Shown here: positions 37,299 through 45,608 of the stretch, in pieces
How the letters are laid out: each line of letters opens with the position of its first letter
How positions within the stretch are numbered: the stretch's first letter is position 1
NCBI GenBank assembly: GCA_018828145.1
Contig: JAHJWO010000032.1
Span: 1 to 64,000 of the forward strand
Source: Alphaproteobacteria bacterium
GTDB taxonomy: Bacteria > Pseudomonadota > Alphaproteobacteria > Rhizobiales > Devosiaceae
Direction: 5' to 3'
Length of the DNA: 64,000 nt
The notes under the pieces: generated by a model
The model's input: only the letters and a program-made list of their open reading frames with translations
The model's database searches: none
What the model was told of the DNA's origin: nothing
Made by a program: the position numbers and the translations under genes

Positions 37299-37760
37299 AT
37301 GGCGGAACGCGCCCAATACGTGACGTTGGGTGTTGCGGAGGAACTCTTCGCAGCACCCGTCGACAAGGTGCAGGAAATCCTGGACATGCGGCCGATCGCC
37401 CGGCTGCCCCAGGCGCCTGACACCCTGCTCGGCATGATCGACGTGCGCGGGCAGGGCATCCCCGTGGTGGACCTGCGCCTGACGCTCGGCCTGCCAGCGG
37501 CAGCCGATACCGAGAATACCAGGATCATCGTGCTGGCCCTGAGCGGCCCGCAGGGCGATCACCGGCTTGGCCTGCGGGCCGACCGGGTGTTCGAGGTGAC
37601 CGTGCTCGACGAGGCCGAACTCGACCCGCCACCGGCGGTCGGGGGAACCTGGTCCGGTCGCTGCATTGCCGGCCTCGGCCGCCGCAACGGCAGCTTCGTG
37701 ACCGTCCTCGATCTCGAGCGTCTGCTCGGCGATGTCGAGACGGTGACACAGGCCGCCTGA
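37299..37760 (+). CDS. cheW: Chemotaxis coupling protein CheW (second copy)
   Basis: A 153-aa CheW-domain protein with YVTLGVAEELFAAPVDKVQEIL and TLLGMIDVRGQGIPVVDLR. Sequence differs considerably from the first CheW, suggesting separate receptor or kinase contacts. It starts 9 bp after the receptor gene. A strong hairpin follows at 37769-37796. Confidence 0.93.
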   Translation: MAERAQYVTLGVAEELFAAPVDKVQEILDMRPIARLPQAPDTLLGMIDVRGQGIPVVDLRLTLGLPAAADTENTRIIVLALSGPQGDHRLGLRADRVFEVTVLDEAELDPPPAVGGTWSGRCIAGLGRRNGSFVTVLDLERLLGDVETVTQAA

Positions 37761-37768
37761 CAACCTCC

Positions 37769-37801
37769 GGCACGCGATCACTCCCGATCGCGTGCCCCTT
37801 T
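37769..37801 (+). terminator. Strong hairpin between cheW and cheR
   Basis: GGCACGCGATC and GATCGCGTGCC form a perfect 11-bp stem with a 6-nt loop, followed by CCTTT. The T-run is short, so this may be a partial terminator or a stability hairpin. It divides the cluster into an upstream signalling half and a downstream adaptation half. Confidence 0.6.
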
Positions 37802-37819
37802 CCGGCCGGAGACCAGACC

Positions 37820-38704
37820 TTGCCTCAATCCATCCGCCAGGCCGTCGCGCGCGTCGAGGCCGTTGACGATGACCATCTCTCGCTGCGTGATTTCAAGCGC
37901 ATTGCCGACCTGATCGGCGGCGAAGTGGGCATCAAGCTGCCGCCCGCCAAGCGCCTGATGATCGAAGGCCGCCTGCGCAAGCGCGTGCGCGCCCTTGGCC
38001 TGTCCGGGCTCGAAGCCTATAGCGCCTACCTGTTCCAGGGTGACGGGCTGCGCGCCGAGCGGCCCCATCTCATCAATGCCGTCACCACCAACAAGACCGA
38101 TTTCTTCCGCGAACCCGAGCATTTCGACGTGCTCGAGCAGCGCCTGGTGCCGGCCTTGCTCGAGCTGCGCCGCTCCGAGCGCCAGCCCCTGCTCAAGATC
38201 TGGAGCGCGGCCAGTTCCACAGGCGCCGAGGCCTATACACTGGCCATGGTGCTGGCGGACCTCGTGGCGCAGCGCCACGATTTCCGCTTTGCCATCCTGG
38301 GGACCGACATCTCGACCTCTGTGCTCGAACAGGGCGAGCGCGCCGTCTATCCGACCGAGCTGGTCGCCCCCGTGCCGCCGGCCAAGCAGCAGCGCTACCT
38401 GATGCATGCGCGCAAGCCCGGCGCCCGGCCAGAGGTCAGGATCGTGCCCGAACTGCGCCGTCTCGTGCAGTTCGCGCGCCTCAACCTCATGGATGCCAGC
38501 TATCCCTTCGATCGGGATGTCGACGTCATCTTCCTGCGCAACGTGCTGATCTATTTCGACAAGGCCGACCAGGAAAAGGTGATCATACGCTTGGTCGAGC
38601 ATCTTCGCCCCGGCGGTTATCTCATTCTTGGGCATTCCGAATCCATGATCGGCACTGCGGTGACCATGCGTCAGGTGGCCCCCGCAGTGTTCCAGAAGCC
38701 CTGA
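37820..38704 (+). CDS. cheR: Chemotaxis protein methyltransferase CheR
   Basis: A 294-aa S-adenosylmethionine-dependent enzyme that methylates receptor glutamates. An N-terminal helical CheR_N domain is followed by the methyltransferase domain with [13 protein letters not shown], the SAM site [17 protein letters not shown] and [15 protein letters not shown]. The start is a TTG at 37820, judged from the lack of a better upstream codon and the CCGGA region ahead. No TPR extension is present. Confidence 0.94.
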   Translation: MPQSIRQAVARVEAVDDDHLSLRDFKRIADLIGGEVGIKLPPAKRLMIEGRLRKRVRALGLSGLEAYSAYLFQGDGLRAERPHLINAVTTNKTDFFREPEHFDVLEQRLVPALLELRRSERQPLLKIWSAASSTGAEAYTLAMVLADLVAQRHDFRFAILGTDISTSVLEQGERAVYPTELVAPVPPAKQQRYLMHARKPGARPEVRIVPELRRLVQFARLNLMDASYPFDRDVDVIFLRNVLIYFDKADQEKVIIRLVEHLRPGGYLILGHSESMIGTAVTMRQVAPAVFQKP

Positions 38705-38714
38705 AAGTGCTGCC

Positions 38715-39845
38715 ATGACTGACACCCGCCGCAAGATCCGCGTGCTCATCGTCGACGACAGCGCATCGGTCCGGATGACGCTGAGCGAAATCATCGGCGC
38801 CGATCCGGACCTCGAGGTCATGGCGACGGCAGCCGACCCCTATGTCGCGGTCGAGCGCATCCGCCAGGAAGTGCCCGATGTCATGTTCCTCGACATCGAA
38901 TTGCCCCGCATGGATGGCCTGACCTTCCTGCGCAAGATCATGAGCCAGCGGCCCATCCCTGTGGTCATCTGTTCGAGCCTTGCCGAGGCCGGCTCCGAAA
39001 CGCTGATGCAGGCGCTGGAAGCCGGCGCTGTCGATGTGGTGGCCAAGCCGCGGGTCGATACGACCCAGTTCCTGCAGGAATCGCGCATGCGCATCTGCGA
39101 TGCCGCCAAGGCTGCCGCGCATGCCAAGTTCCGCGGCGTGCACAAGCCGCCACCGCCGGCGATGAATATCGAAGCCAAGCTCACCGCCGATGCAATCATT
39201 CCGCCCCATTCGGAGGCGCGTGCCGCCTCGGTGCGCGCCAAGCAGCCCGACACCGACCCGATCGTCTGCATTGGCGCGTCCACCGGCGGCACCGAGGCAC
39301 TGCGCGAAGTGCTCGAAAAGCTGTCGATCAGCAGTCCAGGCATCGTCATCGTCCAGCACATGCCGGAGAAGTTCACCAATGCCTTTGCGCGGCGCCTCAA
39401 CGGCATCTGTGCCGTCGAGGTGAGGGAAGCTGCGGATGGGGATGTCGTGCAGGCCGGTCGGGTTCTCATCGCGCCCGGCAACCAGCATATGGTGCTGCAC
39501 CGTACCGGCAGCCGCTACACCGTCAATATCGTCGACGGCCCCCATGTGGCGCGGCACCGGCCATCGGTGGACGTGCTGTTCCGATCGGCCTCCCAGGTGG
39601 CCGGCCGCAATGCCATGGGCATCATCCTGACCGGCATGGGCGATGACGGCGCACGCGGCCTGCTCGAAATGCGCCAGGCGGGCAGCTACACCCTGGCCCA
39701 GGACGAAGACAGCAGCGTGGTCTTTGGCATGCCCAAGGAAGCCATCCAGCGCGGGGCTGCCGCCAAGGTGGTGCCACTCGCGCGAGTGGCCAGCGAGATC
39801 GAAACCTACGGGCGCACCGCGCTTCGCACGGGAACCATGACATGA
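38715..39845 (+). CDS. cheB: Protein-glutamate methylesterase CheB
   Basis: A 376-aa receptor demethylase/deamidase. The receiver domain has VDDSASVRM and Asp in [13 protein letters not shown]. The catalytic domain has the Ser-His-Asp triad in [20 protein letters not shown] and GMGDDGARG. It lies 10 bp after cheR and overlaps the next gene by 4 bp. With CheR it supplies adaptation for the cluster. Confidence 0.96.
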   Translation: MTDTRRKIRVLIVDDSASVRMTLSEIIGADPDLEVMATAADPYVAVERIRQEVPDVMFLDIELPRMDGLTFLRKIMSQRPIPVVICSSLAEAGSETLMQALEAGAVDVVAKPRVDTTQFLQESRMRICDAAKAAAHAKFRGVHKPPPPAMNIEAKLTADAIIPPHSEARAASVRAKQPDTDPIVCIGASTGGTEALREVLEKLSISSPGIVIVQHMPEKFTNAFARRLNGICAVEVREAADGDVVQAGRVLIAPGNQHMVLHRTGSRYTVNIVDGPHVARHRPSVDVLFRSASQVAGRNAMGIILTGMGDDGARGLLEMRQAGSYTLAQDEDSSVVFGMPKEAIQRGAAAKVVPLARVASEIETYGRTALRTGTMT

Positions 39846-41578
39846 CGGCACGGGCTATTGCGCAATCTCAAGCGACGGCGGACGCCACGAACCTGCGCGG
39901 CTTTGGCCATGCGCTTGCCGCGCCGCGCGAGCAGATCGAATCCACCTTCCTCGCCGTGGGCGCCCGCCTTGCCGAAGGTGCGGCCATGCTCAACCGCGTC
40001 ACCAAGGTCTTCGAGGCCCTGCCAGCCGAGCTGCAGAGCCCGGAACTTCAGGAGGCCTCCACCCGCCTTGCCGAGGTCGGCCACCAGGCCAAGACCATAT
40101 CGAGCATGTTTGCGACCGAGCAGGCCGACCTTGCACGCCTCGTTACCGTGGTTGCAGCAGCCGAGCATCCGATTTCCGAGCTGCGCCGCACCGTTAAGAT
40201 GATGGGCATCGTCGCCATCAATGCGCGCGTAGTCGCCGCCAGCGTGGTGGGTGATGGTGACGATTTCGACGTCTTCACCACGGATATCGCCAAGCTTTCC
40301 GAAACCGCTACCTCGACCATCCAGGCCTTCACGACCGCCTATCGCCGCCTGACCGACGAGGTCGGTCACGCAGCGCGCCAGCGCGGCCAATTCGAGAATG
40401 CCCATGCGGATACCCTGAGCGAACTCGCCGCCGGCATGGATGCCGCGCTTGCCGATCTCGCGCGCCAGCGGGCGGTCTCCGTCGACGGGGCAGCCGAGAC
40501 CGGTCGCGTGACGCGCCAGATCGTTGGCCGCATCGCCGGCGCTGTCATGGCCCTGCAGGTGGGCGATGCCACAAGGCAACGCATCGAGCATGTCGAGAGC
40601 GGCCTGGACGCACTGTGCGATCTTGTCGAGGGCGGTGCCCTTTCCACGGATGAAGAGAACGTGGCTCTCGCCGCGTTCGGCGGATTGCAGGTGAAGCAGC
40701 TATCCGCTGCCGCCGACGCCTTTGAAGGCGATGTTGCCGAGGCCGGCGCCGCGCTGCGCGACCTGGCGGCCGATGCCGGGGCGATCATGACGCAGAGCCG
40801 CGCCACTTACGGCAAGGGGGATGGCGGCGATTCTTCGCTGGCGACGCTGAGCCAGGCCGTTCGTCATGCGGCCCGGGTGCTGCGCGATTGCGAGGCCGAG
40901 CGCGGCAAGCTCGAGCAGGTTGCAACGGCTGTGCTGGGCACGGTGGGCGTCTTGCTGAGCCATGTCGAGGCCGTGCAGGAGATCGAGGCCAATATGCGCC
41001 TGGTCAGCCTCAACGCCGCCGTCAAGTGTGCCCAGCTCGGGCCGCGCGGTGCGGCGCTCAATGTCATCGCTCGCCAACTGCGTGAACTGACCGGCGAAAC
41101 GGTGGCCGCCGCCGAGGCGGCCATGGCCGGCCTGCACGAAGCGGCAGGGCTCGCCCAGTCCTTCGGTGCGGCCGCCAATGGCGATACGGCTGGCCGCGTT
41201 GGCCAGCTCGAGCAGGAGGCGAGTGCCTCGCTGGTCCTGCTGCAGGGGGTCGACAAGGCGCTTGCCGATGCGCTGGGCACGCTCAATCGCGATGGTCCCC
41301 ATGTCATCGAGCTGCTTGGCGTGGCGGCCGAGACTTTCACCAGCCAGGCGGCCATCTCCGAGAGCATGCGCGACCTTGAAATGCAGCTGGTGGCCGCTTG
41401 TCCTGCCCCCGCGGCGGCAGCGCCATCCGGCGCCATTGCCGACGCCCTCTCCGCCCACAGGGCCCGTTATACGATGGACGCCGAACGGCGCATTCATGAG
41501 CAGATGTTCGGGCGCGACCTCGCCGAACCGCCACAAGCGCCAGCAACCGAGGCCGATGACGACGACATCTTCTTCTAG
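39842..41578 (+). CDS. Cytosolic MCP-like protein with two tip-like segments
   Basis: A 578-aa soluble, mostly helical, Ala-rich coiled-coil protein without membrane segments or HAMP domain. Two segments resemble the chemoreceptor hairpin tip. One is at 111-160 ([20 protein letters not shown], then [10 protein letters not shown]). The other is at 377-420 ([20 protein letters not shown], then [12 protein letters not shown]). Both keep the L/I-NA-A core but have lost much of the strictly conserved tip sequence. The protein ends in an acidic DDDDIFF tail. It overlaps cheB by 4 bp and closes the operon. It may be a soluble receptor or structural partner of the CheA array. Confidence 0.7.
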   Translation: MTARAIAQSQATADATNLRGFGHALAAPREQIESTFLAVGARLAEGAAMLNRVTKVFEALPAELQSPELQEASTRLAEVGHQAKTISSMFATEQADLARLVTVVAAAEHPISELRRTVKMMGIVAINARVVAASVVGDGDDFDVFTTDIAKLSETATSTIQAFTTAYRRLTDEVGHAARQRGQFENAHADTLSELAAGMDAALADLARQRAVSVDGAAETGRVTRQIVGRIAGAVMALQVGDATRQRIEHVESGLDALCDLVEGGALSTDEENVALAAFGGLQVKQLSAAADAFEGDVAEAGAALRDLAADAGAIMTQSRATYGKGDGGDSSLATLSQAVRHAARVLRDCEAERGKLEQVATAVLGTVGVLLSHVEAVQEIEANMRLVSLNAAVKCAQLGPRGAALNVIARQLRELTGETVAAAEAAMAGLHEAAGLAQSFGAAANGDTAGRVGQLEQEASASLVLLQGVDKALADALGTLNRDGPHVIELLGVAAETFTSQAAISESMRDLEMQLVAACPAPAAAAPSGAIADALSAHRARYTMDAERRIHEQMFGRDLAEPPQAPATEADDDDIFF

Positions 41579-41584
41579 CGGGGG

Positions 41585-42697
41585 CTAGCCCGAATAGGCC
41601 TTGAAGTGCTTGGAGAGCTTGAGGGTCTGCGCCTGATAGTTCGACCCCAGCGCCGAGCCATAGAGACGGTCCGGCTTTTCCGCCAGCCGCTCATAGATGA
41701 GCCGGCCGATGGTCTGGCCGTGGCCGAGCAGGAACGGCACCTCGCGGCTGCGCACCTCGAGTACCGCGCGGCTGCCCGTACCCCCGGCTGACGAATGCCC
41801 GAAGCCTGGATCGAAGAAGCCGGCATAGTGGACGCGGAATTCGCCCACGAGGGGATCGAACGGCACCATTTCGGCGGCGTGCGTCGGCGGCACATGCACC
41901 GCCTCGTCGCTGACAAGGATGTAGAATTCGTCGGGGTCAAGGATCAGTTCCTCGCGGCCGCGATTGACCAGCGGGTCCCAGAAATCCAGCACATCGAGGG
42001 CGGCCTTCTTGTCCACGTCCACCACCGCCGTGTGGCGGCGCGAGCGGAAGCCGATCAACCCGTTGCGCCCCGCGCCCTTGAGGTCGATCGAGAGGGCGAC
42101 GCCTTCACCCACCGGTACGTCATTGTCAAAGACCAGCGTATCGCTGGCATGCAGCGCCTGATGCTCGGCCACTGTCAGCCGGTTGTCACCACAGCGGAAG
42201 CGCATTTGCGACAGGCGTGAACCGGTCCGCACCAGGACGGGAAAGGTGCGGGGACTGACCTCGAGGTAAAGCGGTCCCTTGTAGCCGGCCGGCATCTGGT
42301 CGAAGCCGCGTGCCCGGTCGCCGATGACGCGGGTAAAGACATCCAGTCGACCTGTTGAACTCTTGGGATTGGCCGAGGCGCTGACCGCGTCCGGCAGGTT
42401 GAGACTTTCCTGCAGCGGCACGAGGTAAACGCAACCGCGCTCGAGCACGGCGCCCTTGGTCAGGTCGATCTCGTGCAGCTTGAGCGCCTCAATGCGCTCG
42501 GCCACCGAATGGCTGGGGCCGGGCAGGAAGCTGGAGCGCACGCGAAAGGCGACATCGCCCAACCGCAGGTCGAGGCTCGCCGGCTGCACCTGGTCGGCCT
42601 CGAACGGCCGCGCCGTGCCGATCGCACCCTGCTTGTGCAGCAGCTCGATCAACCGTGCCGGAAACACGCCCTGCGGCCAGTCCTGTTGCTTGTCCAT
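41585..42697 (-). CDS. dcd: 2'-deoxycytidine 5'-triphosphate deaminase
   Basis: A 370-aa protein of the double-length Dcd/dUTPase-like group common in alphaproteobacteria. Two copies of the trimeric dUTPase-like fold are present; the first has SASANPKSSTGRLDVFTRV, including the nucleotide-binding SSTGR core. The second has GLIGFRSRRHTAVVDVD and GQTIGRLIYERL. It converts dCTP to dUTP for thymidylate synthesis. It is convergent with the chemotaxis operon, separated by 6 bp. Confidence 0.9.
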   Translation of the reverse strand: MDKQQDWPQGVFPARLIELLHKQGAIGTARPFEADQVQPASLDLRLGDVAFRVRSSFLPGPSHSVAERIEALKLHEIDLTKGAVLERGCVYLVPLQESLNLPDAVSASANPKSSTGRLDVFTRVIGDRARGFDQMPAGYKGPLYLEVSPRTFPVLVRTGSRLSQMRFRCGDNRLTVAEHQALHASDTLVFDNDVPVGEGVALSIDLKGAGRNGLIGFRSRRHTAVVDVDKKAALDVLDFWDPLVNRGREELILDPDEFYILVSDEAVHVPPTHAAEMVPFDPLVGEFRVHYAGFFDPGFGHSSAGGTGSRAVLEVRSREVPFLLGHGQTIGRLIYERLAEKPDRLYGSALGSNYQAQTLKLSKHFKAYSG

Positions 42698-42778
42698 GCT
42701 GTGCGCTTCCTATCCCTGCAGTTCCCTAGCAACCCCGGCAATTGACGCCAACTGGCAATTGGCCTTAGATCACAACCC

Positions 42779-42836
42779 AGTGGTGATTTGGCCGGTCGCT
42801 TGCAGCCACTTAAAACAAATTGCTAAAGACCGTTTG
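42779..42836 (+). ncRNA. SAM-II riboswitch aptamer
   Basis: The core TGATTTGG...GCTTGCAGCCAC...TAAAACAAATTGCTAAAG matches the SAM-II family. P1 can form from AGTGG (42779-42783) and CCACT (42806-42810). The pseudoknot can form from GGTC (42794-42797) and GACC (42828-42831). It lies ahead of metZ, the classic SAM-II target in Hyphomicrobiales, so S-adenosylmethionine would reduce metZ expression. Confidence 0.92.
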
Positions 42837-42838
42837 GG

Positions 42839-42869
42839 AACCGGCCGCCTGTATGCGTGCCGGTTTTTT
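42839..42869 (+). terminator. Attenuator terminator after SAM-II aptamer
   Basis: AACCGGC pairs with GCCGGTT across a 13-nt loop and is followed by six T. It sits directly between the aptamer and the metZ start codon (42886). This suggests that the riboswitch controls transcription termination rather than only ribosome access. Confidence 0.75.
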
Positions 42870-42885
42870 GTTTGAAAGCGTGACG

Positions 42886-44094
42886 ATGTCAAAGGCCAAC
42901 AACCCCCTGAGCAACCCGACCGCATGGTCGCCCGATACCCAGCTGGTTCATGGCGGCTCGATGCGCTCGGAGTTCAATGAGACCAGCGAGGCACTGTTCC
43001 TGTCCTCCGGTTACAGCTATCCGACCTCGGATCATGCCGAGCGGCTGTTCAAGGGCGAGATCCCCGGGGCGCACAACTACTCGCGCTTTGCCAACCCCAC
43101 CGTCGACATGTTCCAGAACCGCATGGCCCTCCTCGAAGGCGCCGAAGCCGCACGCGGCTTTGCATCCGGCATGGCGGCGGTGACCAATGCGGTCATGAGC
43201 CAGGTGCGGGCCGGCGACCATATCGTGGCCAGCCGTGCACTGTTCGGCGGCTGTCGCTTCGTCATCGAGGATTTCATGCCGCGCTGGGGCGTCAGCTCGA
43301 CGCTTGTCGATGGCCGCGACCCGGAGAACTTCGCCCGGGCCATGCAGCCCAATACCAAGGTTGTCTTCATCGAGACGCCGACCAATCCAACCTTGGAGCT
43401 GGTCGATATCAAGGCCGTGGCTGATATCGCCCATGCCCATGGCGCCGTGCTGATTGTCGACAACGTCTTCGCGACCGCACTCTGGCAGAAGCCGCTGCTG
43501 CTGGGCGCCGACCTCGTCACCTATTCGGCCACCAAGCATATCGACGGGCAGGGCAGGGTGCTGGGCGGCATCGTCCTGGGTAGCAAGGCCCTGATCGAGG
43601 GCGACGTCCACACCTTCCTGCGCCAGACCGGCGCAACGCTCAGTGCCTTCAACGCCTGGGTGCTGGTCAAGGGGCTCGAAACGCTGCCGCTGCGCGTACG
43701 CCAGATGACGGACAGCGCCGCCAAGGTGGCCGACGCCCTGGCCGAGCATCCCAAGGTGGAGAAGGTGATCTATCCGCATCACCCAAGCCACCCGCAATAT
43801 GACCTTGCCAAGGCACAGATGGCCCGCGGTTCGACCCTGCTGGCGTTTGAAGTCAAGGGCGGGCAGGAGGCGGCATTCACACTGTCGGACTCGCTGGCCG
43901 TGATCCTCATCTCCAACAATCTGGGCGACGCCAAGTCCATCATCACCCATCCGCGCACCACTACCCATCAGCGCCTGACCGAAGATGTGCGGCTGGAGAC
44001 GGGCGTCACCCCCGGCCTGCTGCGGCTGTCGGTTGGCCTCGAAGCCAGCGACGATCTGATTGCCGACCTGATGTATGGCTTGGATCAGGTTTAG
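42886..44094 (+). CDS. metZ: O-succinylhomoserine sulfhydrylase (MetZ)
   Basis: A 402-aa Cys/Met metabolism PLP enzyme that forms homocysteine from O-succinylhomoserine (or the acetyl ester) and sulfide. Motifs are NYSRFANPTVDMFQNRMALLEGAE, IVDNVFATALWQKPLLLGAD and the PLP lysine in VTYSATKHIDGQGRVLGG. ATG 42886 was chosen because upstream in-frame residues lie in the riboswitch and terminator. The SAM-II aptamer ahead supports a methionine-pathway role. O-acetylhomoserine sulfhydrylase is a possible alternative specificity. Confidence 0.94.
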   Translation: MSKANNPLSNPTAWSPDTQLVHGGSMRSEFNETSEALFLSSGYSYPTSDHAERLFKGEIPGAHNYSRFANPTVDMFQNRMALLEGAEAARGFASGMAAVTNAVMSQVRAGDHIVASRALFGGCRFVIEDFMPRWGVSSTLVDGRDPENFARAMQPNTKVVFIETPTNPTLELVDIKAVADIAHAHGAVLIVDNVFATALWQKPLLLGADLVTYSATKHIDGQGRVLGGIVLGSKALIEGDVHTFLRQTGATLSAFNAWVLVKGLETLPLRVRQMTDSAAKVADALAEHPKVEKVIYPHHPSHPQYDLAKAQMARGSTLLAFEVKGGQEAAFTLSDSLAVILISNNLGDAKSIITHPRTTTHQRLTEDVRLETGVTPGLLRLSVGLEASDDLIADLMYGLDQV

Positions 44095-44122
44095 GCCGGC
44101 GATGCACATCCTACCCGTGACG

Positions 44123-44235
44123 CACCCCCTCCCAGCCTCCCCCAAGGGGGAGGTGCGGCTTCGTGCGTTTGGCTGGATCGTGCCACGAATGCTGAACCAC
44201 ACCTCCCCCTCGATGGGGCAGGCCGGGAGGGGGTG
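44123..44235. repeat. MITE-like GC-rich repeat overlapping a signal peptide
   Basis: Outer arms CACCCCCTCCCAGCCT (44123-44138) and AGGCCGGGAGGGGGTG (44220-44235) are complementary at 15 of 16 positions. Inner CCTCCCCC/GGGGGAGG hairpins lie near each end. The element resembles the one at 301-375. Its right arm encodes the first residues of the following binding protein. Confidence 0.65.
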
Positions 44236-45043
44236 GGGCCGCTCACTCATCGCCCTCGCCCTTGCTCTCCTCGCCGTGCCCGCCGCCGCGCAATCGCTGC
44301 CCCACCATTCGGACCCAACGGCCCGTGAAATCCCGCCCAGCCTCAGTCCGGTGCCGGCCATTCGCTTCCTCACCACGGCCGATTTTCCGCCCTTCAACTT
44401 CCGGGATACCGGTGGGGAGCTGATCGGCTTCAATGTCGATCTGGCCAAGCGCATCTGCGCCGAGGTCAATGTCGCCTGCACCATCCAGGCCTGGCCCTGG
44501 GAACAGGCCGCCAGCGCTTTGGCCGACAATCAGGGCGATGCGCTGATTGCCGGTCTTGCCATGTCCGAGGAAGCGGGAGCGCAGTTTGATTTTTCCTCGA
44601 CCTACCTGGCGCTGCCCGGCAGGTTTGTGGCCCGCGCCGCCGATATCGTCAGCTTCGACGCCAATGCTCTGGCCGGTCGAAGCGTAGCCGTGCGGAGCGG
44701 CAGCACACACGAGACCTTCCTCACCCGCTATCTTCCCGAAGCGACGATCCAGCGCTTTGACAGCGAGATTGACGCGCTCGTGGCGCTGCGGGAGGGCAAT
44801 GCCGAGGTGTTTTTCGGCGACGCCATGCGCTCCTCGTTCTGGCTCAACGAGAACCTGAACTGCTGCGGCTTTGCCGGCGAACCCTATTTCCGTCCGCAGC
44901 TTTTCGGCGAAGGGCTGGCTGTTGCCGTCCCCGCTGGCAATGACGCGGTACGTCACGCCATCGATTGGGCGCTGATCAAGCTGCAGGACAATGGCGCGCT
45001 GGACGAACTCTACCTGCGCTGGTTCCCCGTCGGCTTCTACTAG
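44213..45043 (+). CDS. Amino-acid-type ABC transporter substrate-binding protein
   Basis: About 276 aa, a periplasmic SBP_bac_3-type protein. The mature domain begins near IRFLTTADFPPFNFRDTGGELIGFNVDLAKRICAE, typical of polar amino acid binding proteins. ATG 44213 gives an N-terminus MGQAGRGWGRSLIALAL with a Sec signal ending at VPAAAQ. Longer starts at 44102 and 44189 are in frame but lie in a repeat. No permease or ATPase gene is adjacent, so the partner transporter is unknown, or the protein may act as an orphan receptor. Its stop codon overlaps that of the convergent terB gene. Confidence 0.8.
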   Translation: MGQAGRGWGRSLIALALALLAVPAAAQSLPHHSDPTAREIPPSLSPVPAIRFLTTADFPPFNFRDTGGELIGFNVDLAKRICAEVNVACTIQAWPWEQAASALADNQGDALIAGLAMSEEAGAQFDFSSTYLALPGRFVARAADIVSFDANALAGRSVAVRSGSTHETFLTRYLPEATIQRFDSEIDALVALREGNAEVFFGDAMRSSFWLNENLNCCGFAGEPYFRPQLFGEGLAVAVPAGNDAVRHAIDWALIKLQDNGALDELYLRWFPVGFY

Positions 45044-45453
45044 GCCGGCATGCGCCGGTGGCGGGCCCGCGCGGCCGCCTCGATTGCAGCCGTGGTCAGC
45101 CGGTCGAGATCGAGCTTGTCGCGCAGCATTTCGAGGAAGCGCAGTTCCTCCTGCTCAAGATAGAGATCGACCGAGGCGATCTCCACGGCGACCGCATAGG
45201 CGGTATCCTGCAGCTTCTTGGGCAAGACGGCGATGGCATCATCCATCACCTGATCAAGGCCGCCAGGGCCGTTGAGCTTGTCGGCGCAGGCATTGGCGAC
45301 AGCGGCCAGCCGGTTCTTGTCAAAGCCCTCGAACACTGGCAACCGGCCGATCAGCGACTGGATGCGCACCAGTTCCTTTTCCGTCATGGCACTGTCGGAC
45401 GAGGCGGCAACGATCATCAGATGAATGAGAGCGTCATGAGCGGTATTGGGCAT
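45040..45453 (-). CDS. TerB family protein
   Basis: A 137-aa all-helical TerB-like domain: ALIHLMIVAASSDSAMTEKELVRI carries the conserved D-x-x-x-x-x-E metal-binding pattern, repeated as ASVDLYLEQEELRFLEML. ATG 45453 was chosen from domain start. TerB-like proteins are linked to tellurite resistance clusters, but a lone copy such as this usually has no demonstrated tellurite role. Its stop codon shares CTAG with the preceding convergent gene. Confidence 0.8.
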   Translation of the reverse strand: MPNTAHDALIHLMIVAASSDSAMTEKELVRIQSLIGRLPVFEGFDKNRLAAVANACADKLNGPGGLDQVMDDAIAVLPKKLQDTAYAVAVEIASVDLYLEQEELRFLEMLRDKLDLDRLTTAAIEAAARARHRRMPA

Positions 45454-45608
45454 CAGGCTTTCCCGGTCTGGCTTTGCATCGATAGCTAGGCGCCCCGCGA
45501 TGCGTTGGCAAGCGCCTGCGACATTGCGCTGCTGCGCACGCCCACGTTGACGCAGGCGCCTTTGGATGCAACACAGCCCGGCACTCCTCCATCCTGAAAG
45601 GCCACACC

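Noticed and set aside
35442..37781. A 779-aa open frame on the minus strand opposite the MCP and cheW genes
   Set aside because: It is a shadow of GC-rich coding sequence on the plus strand. The protein has no recognisable domain, while the plus strand encodes clear chemotaxis proteins.
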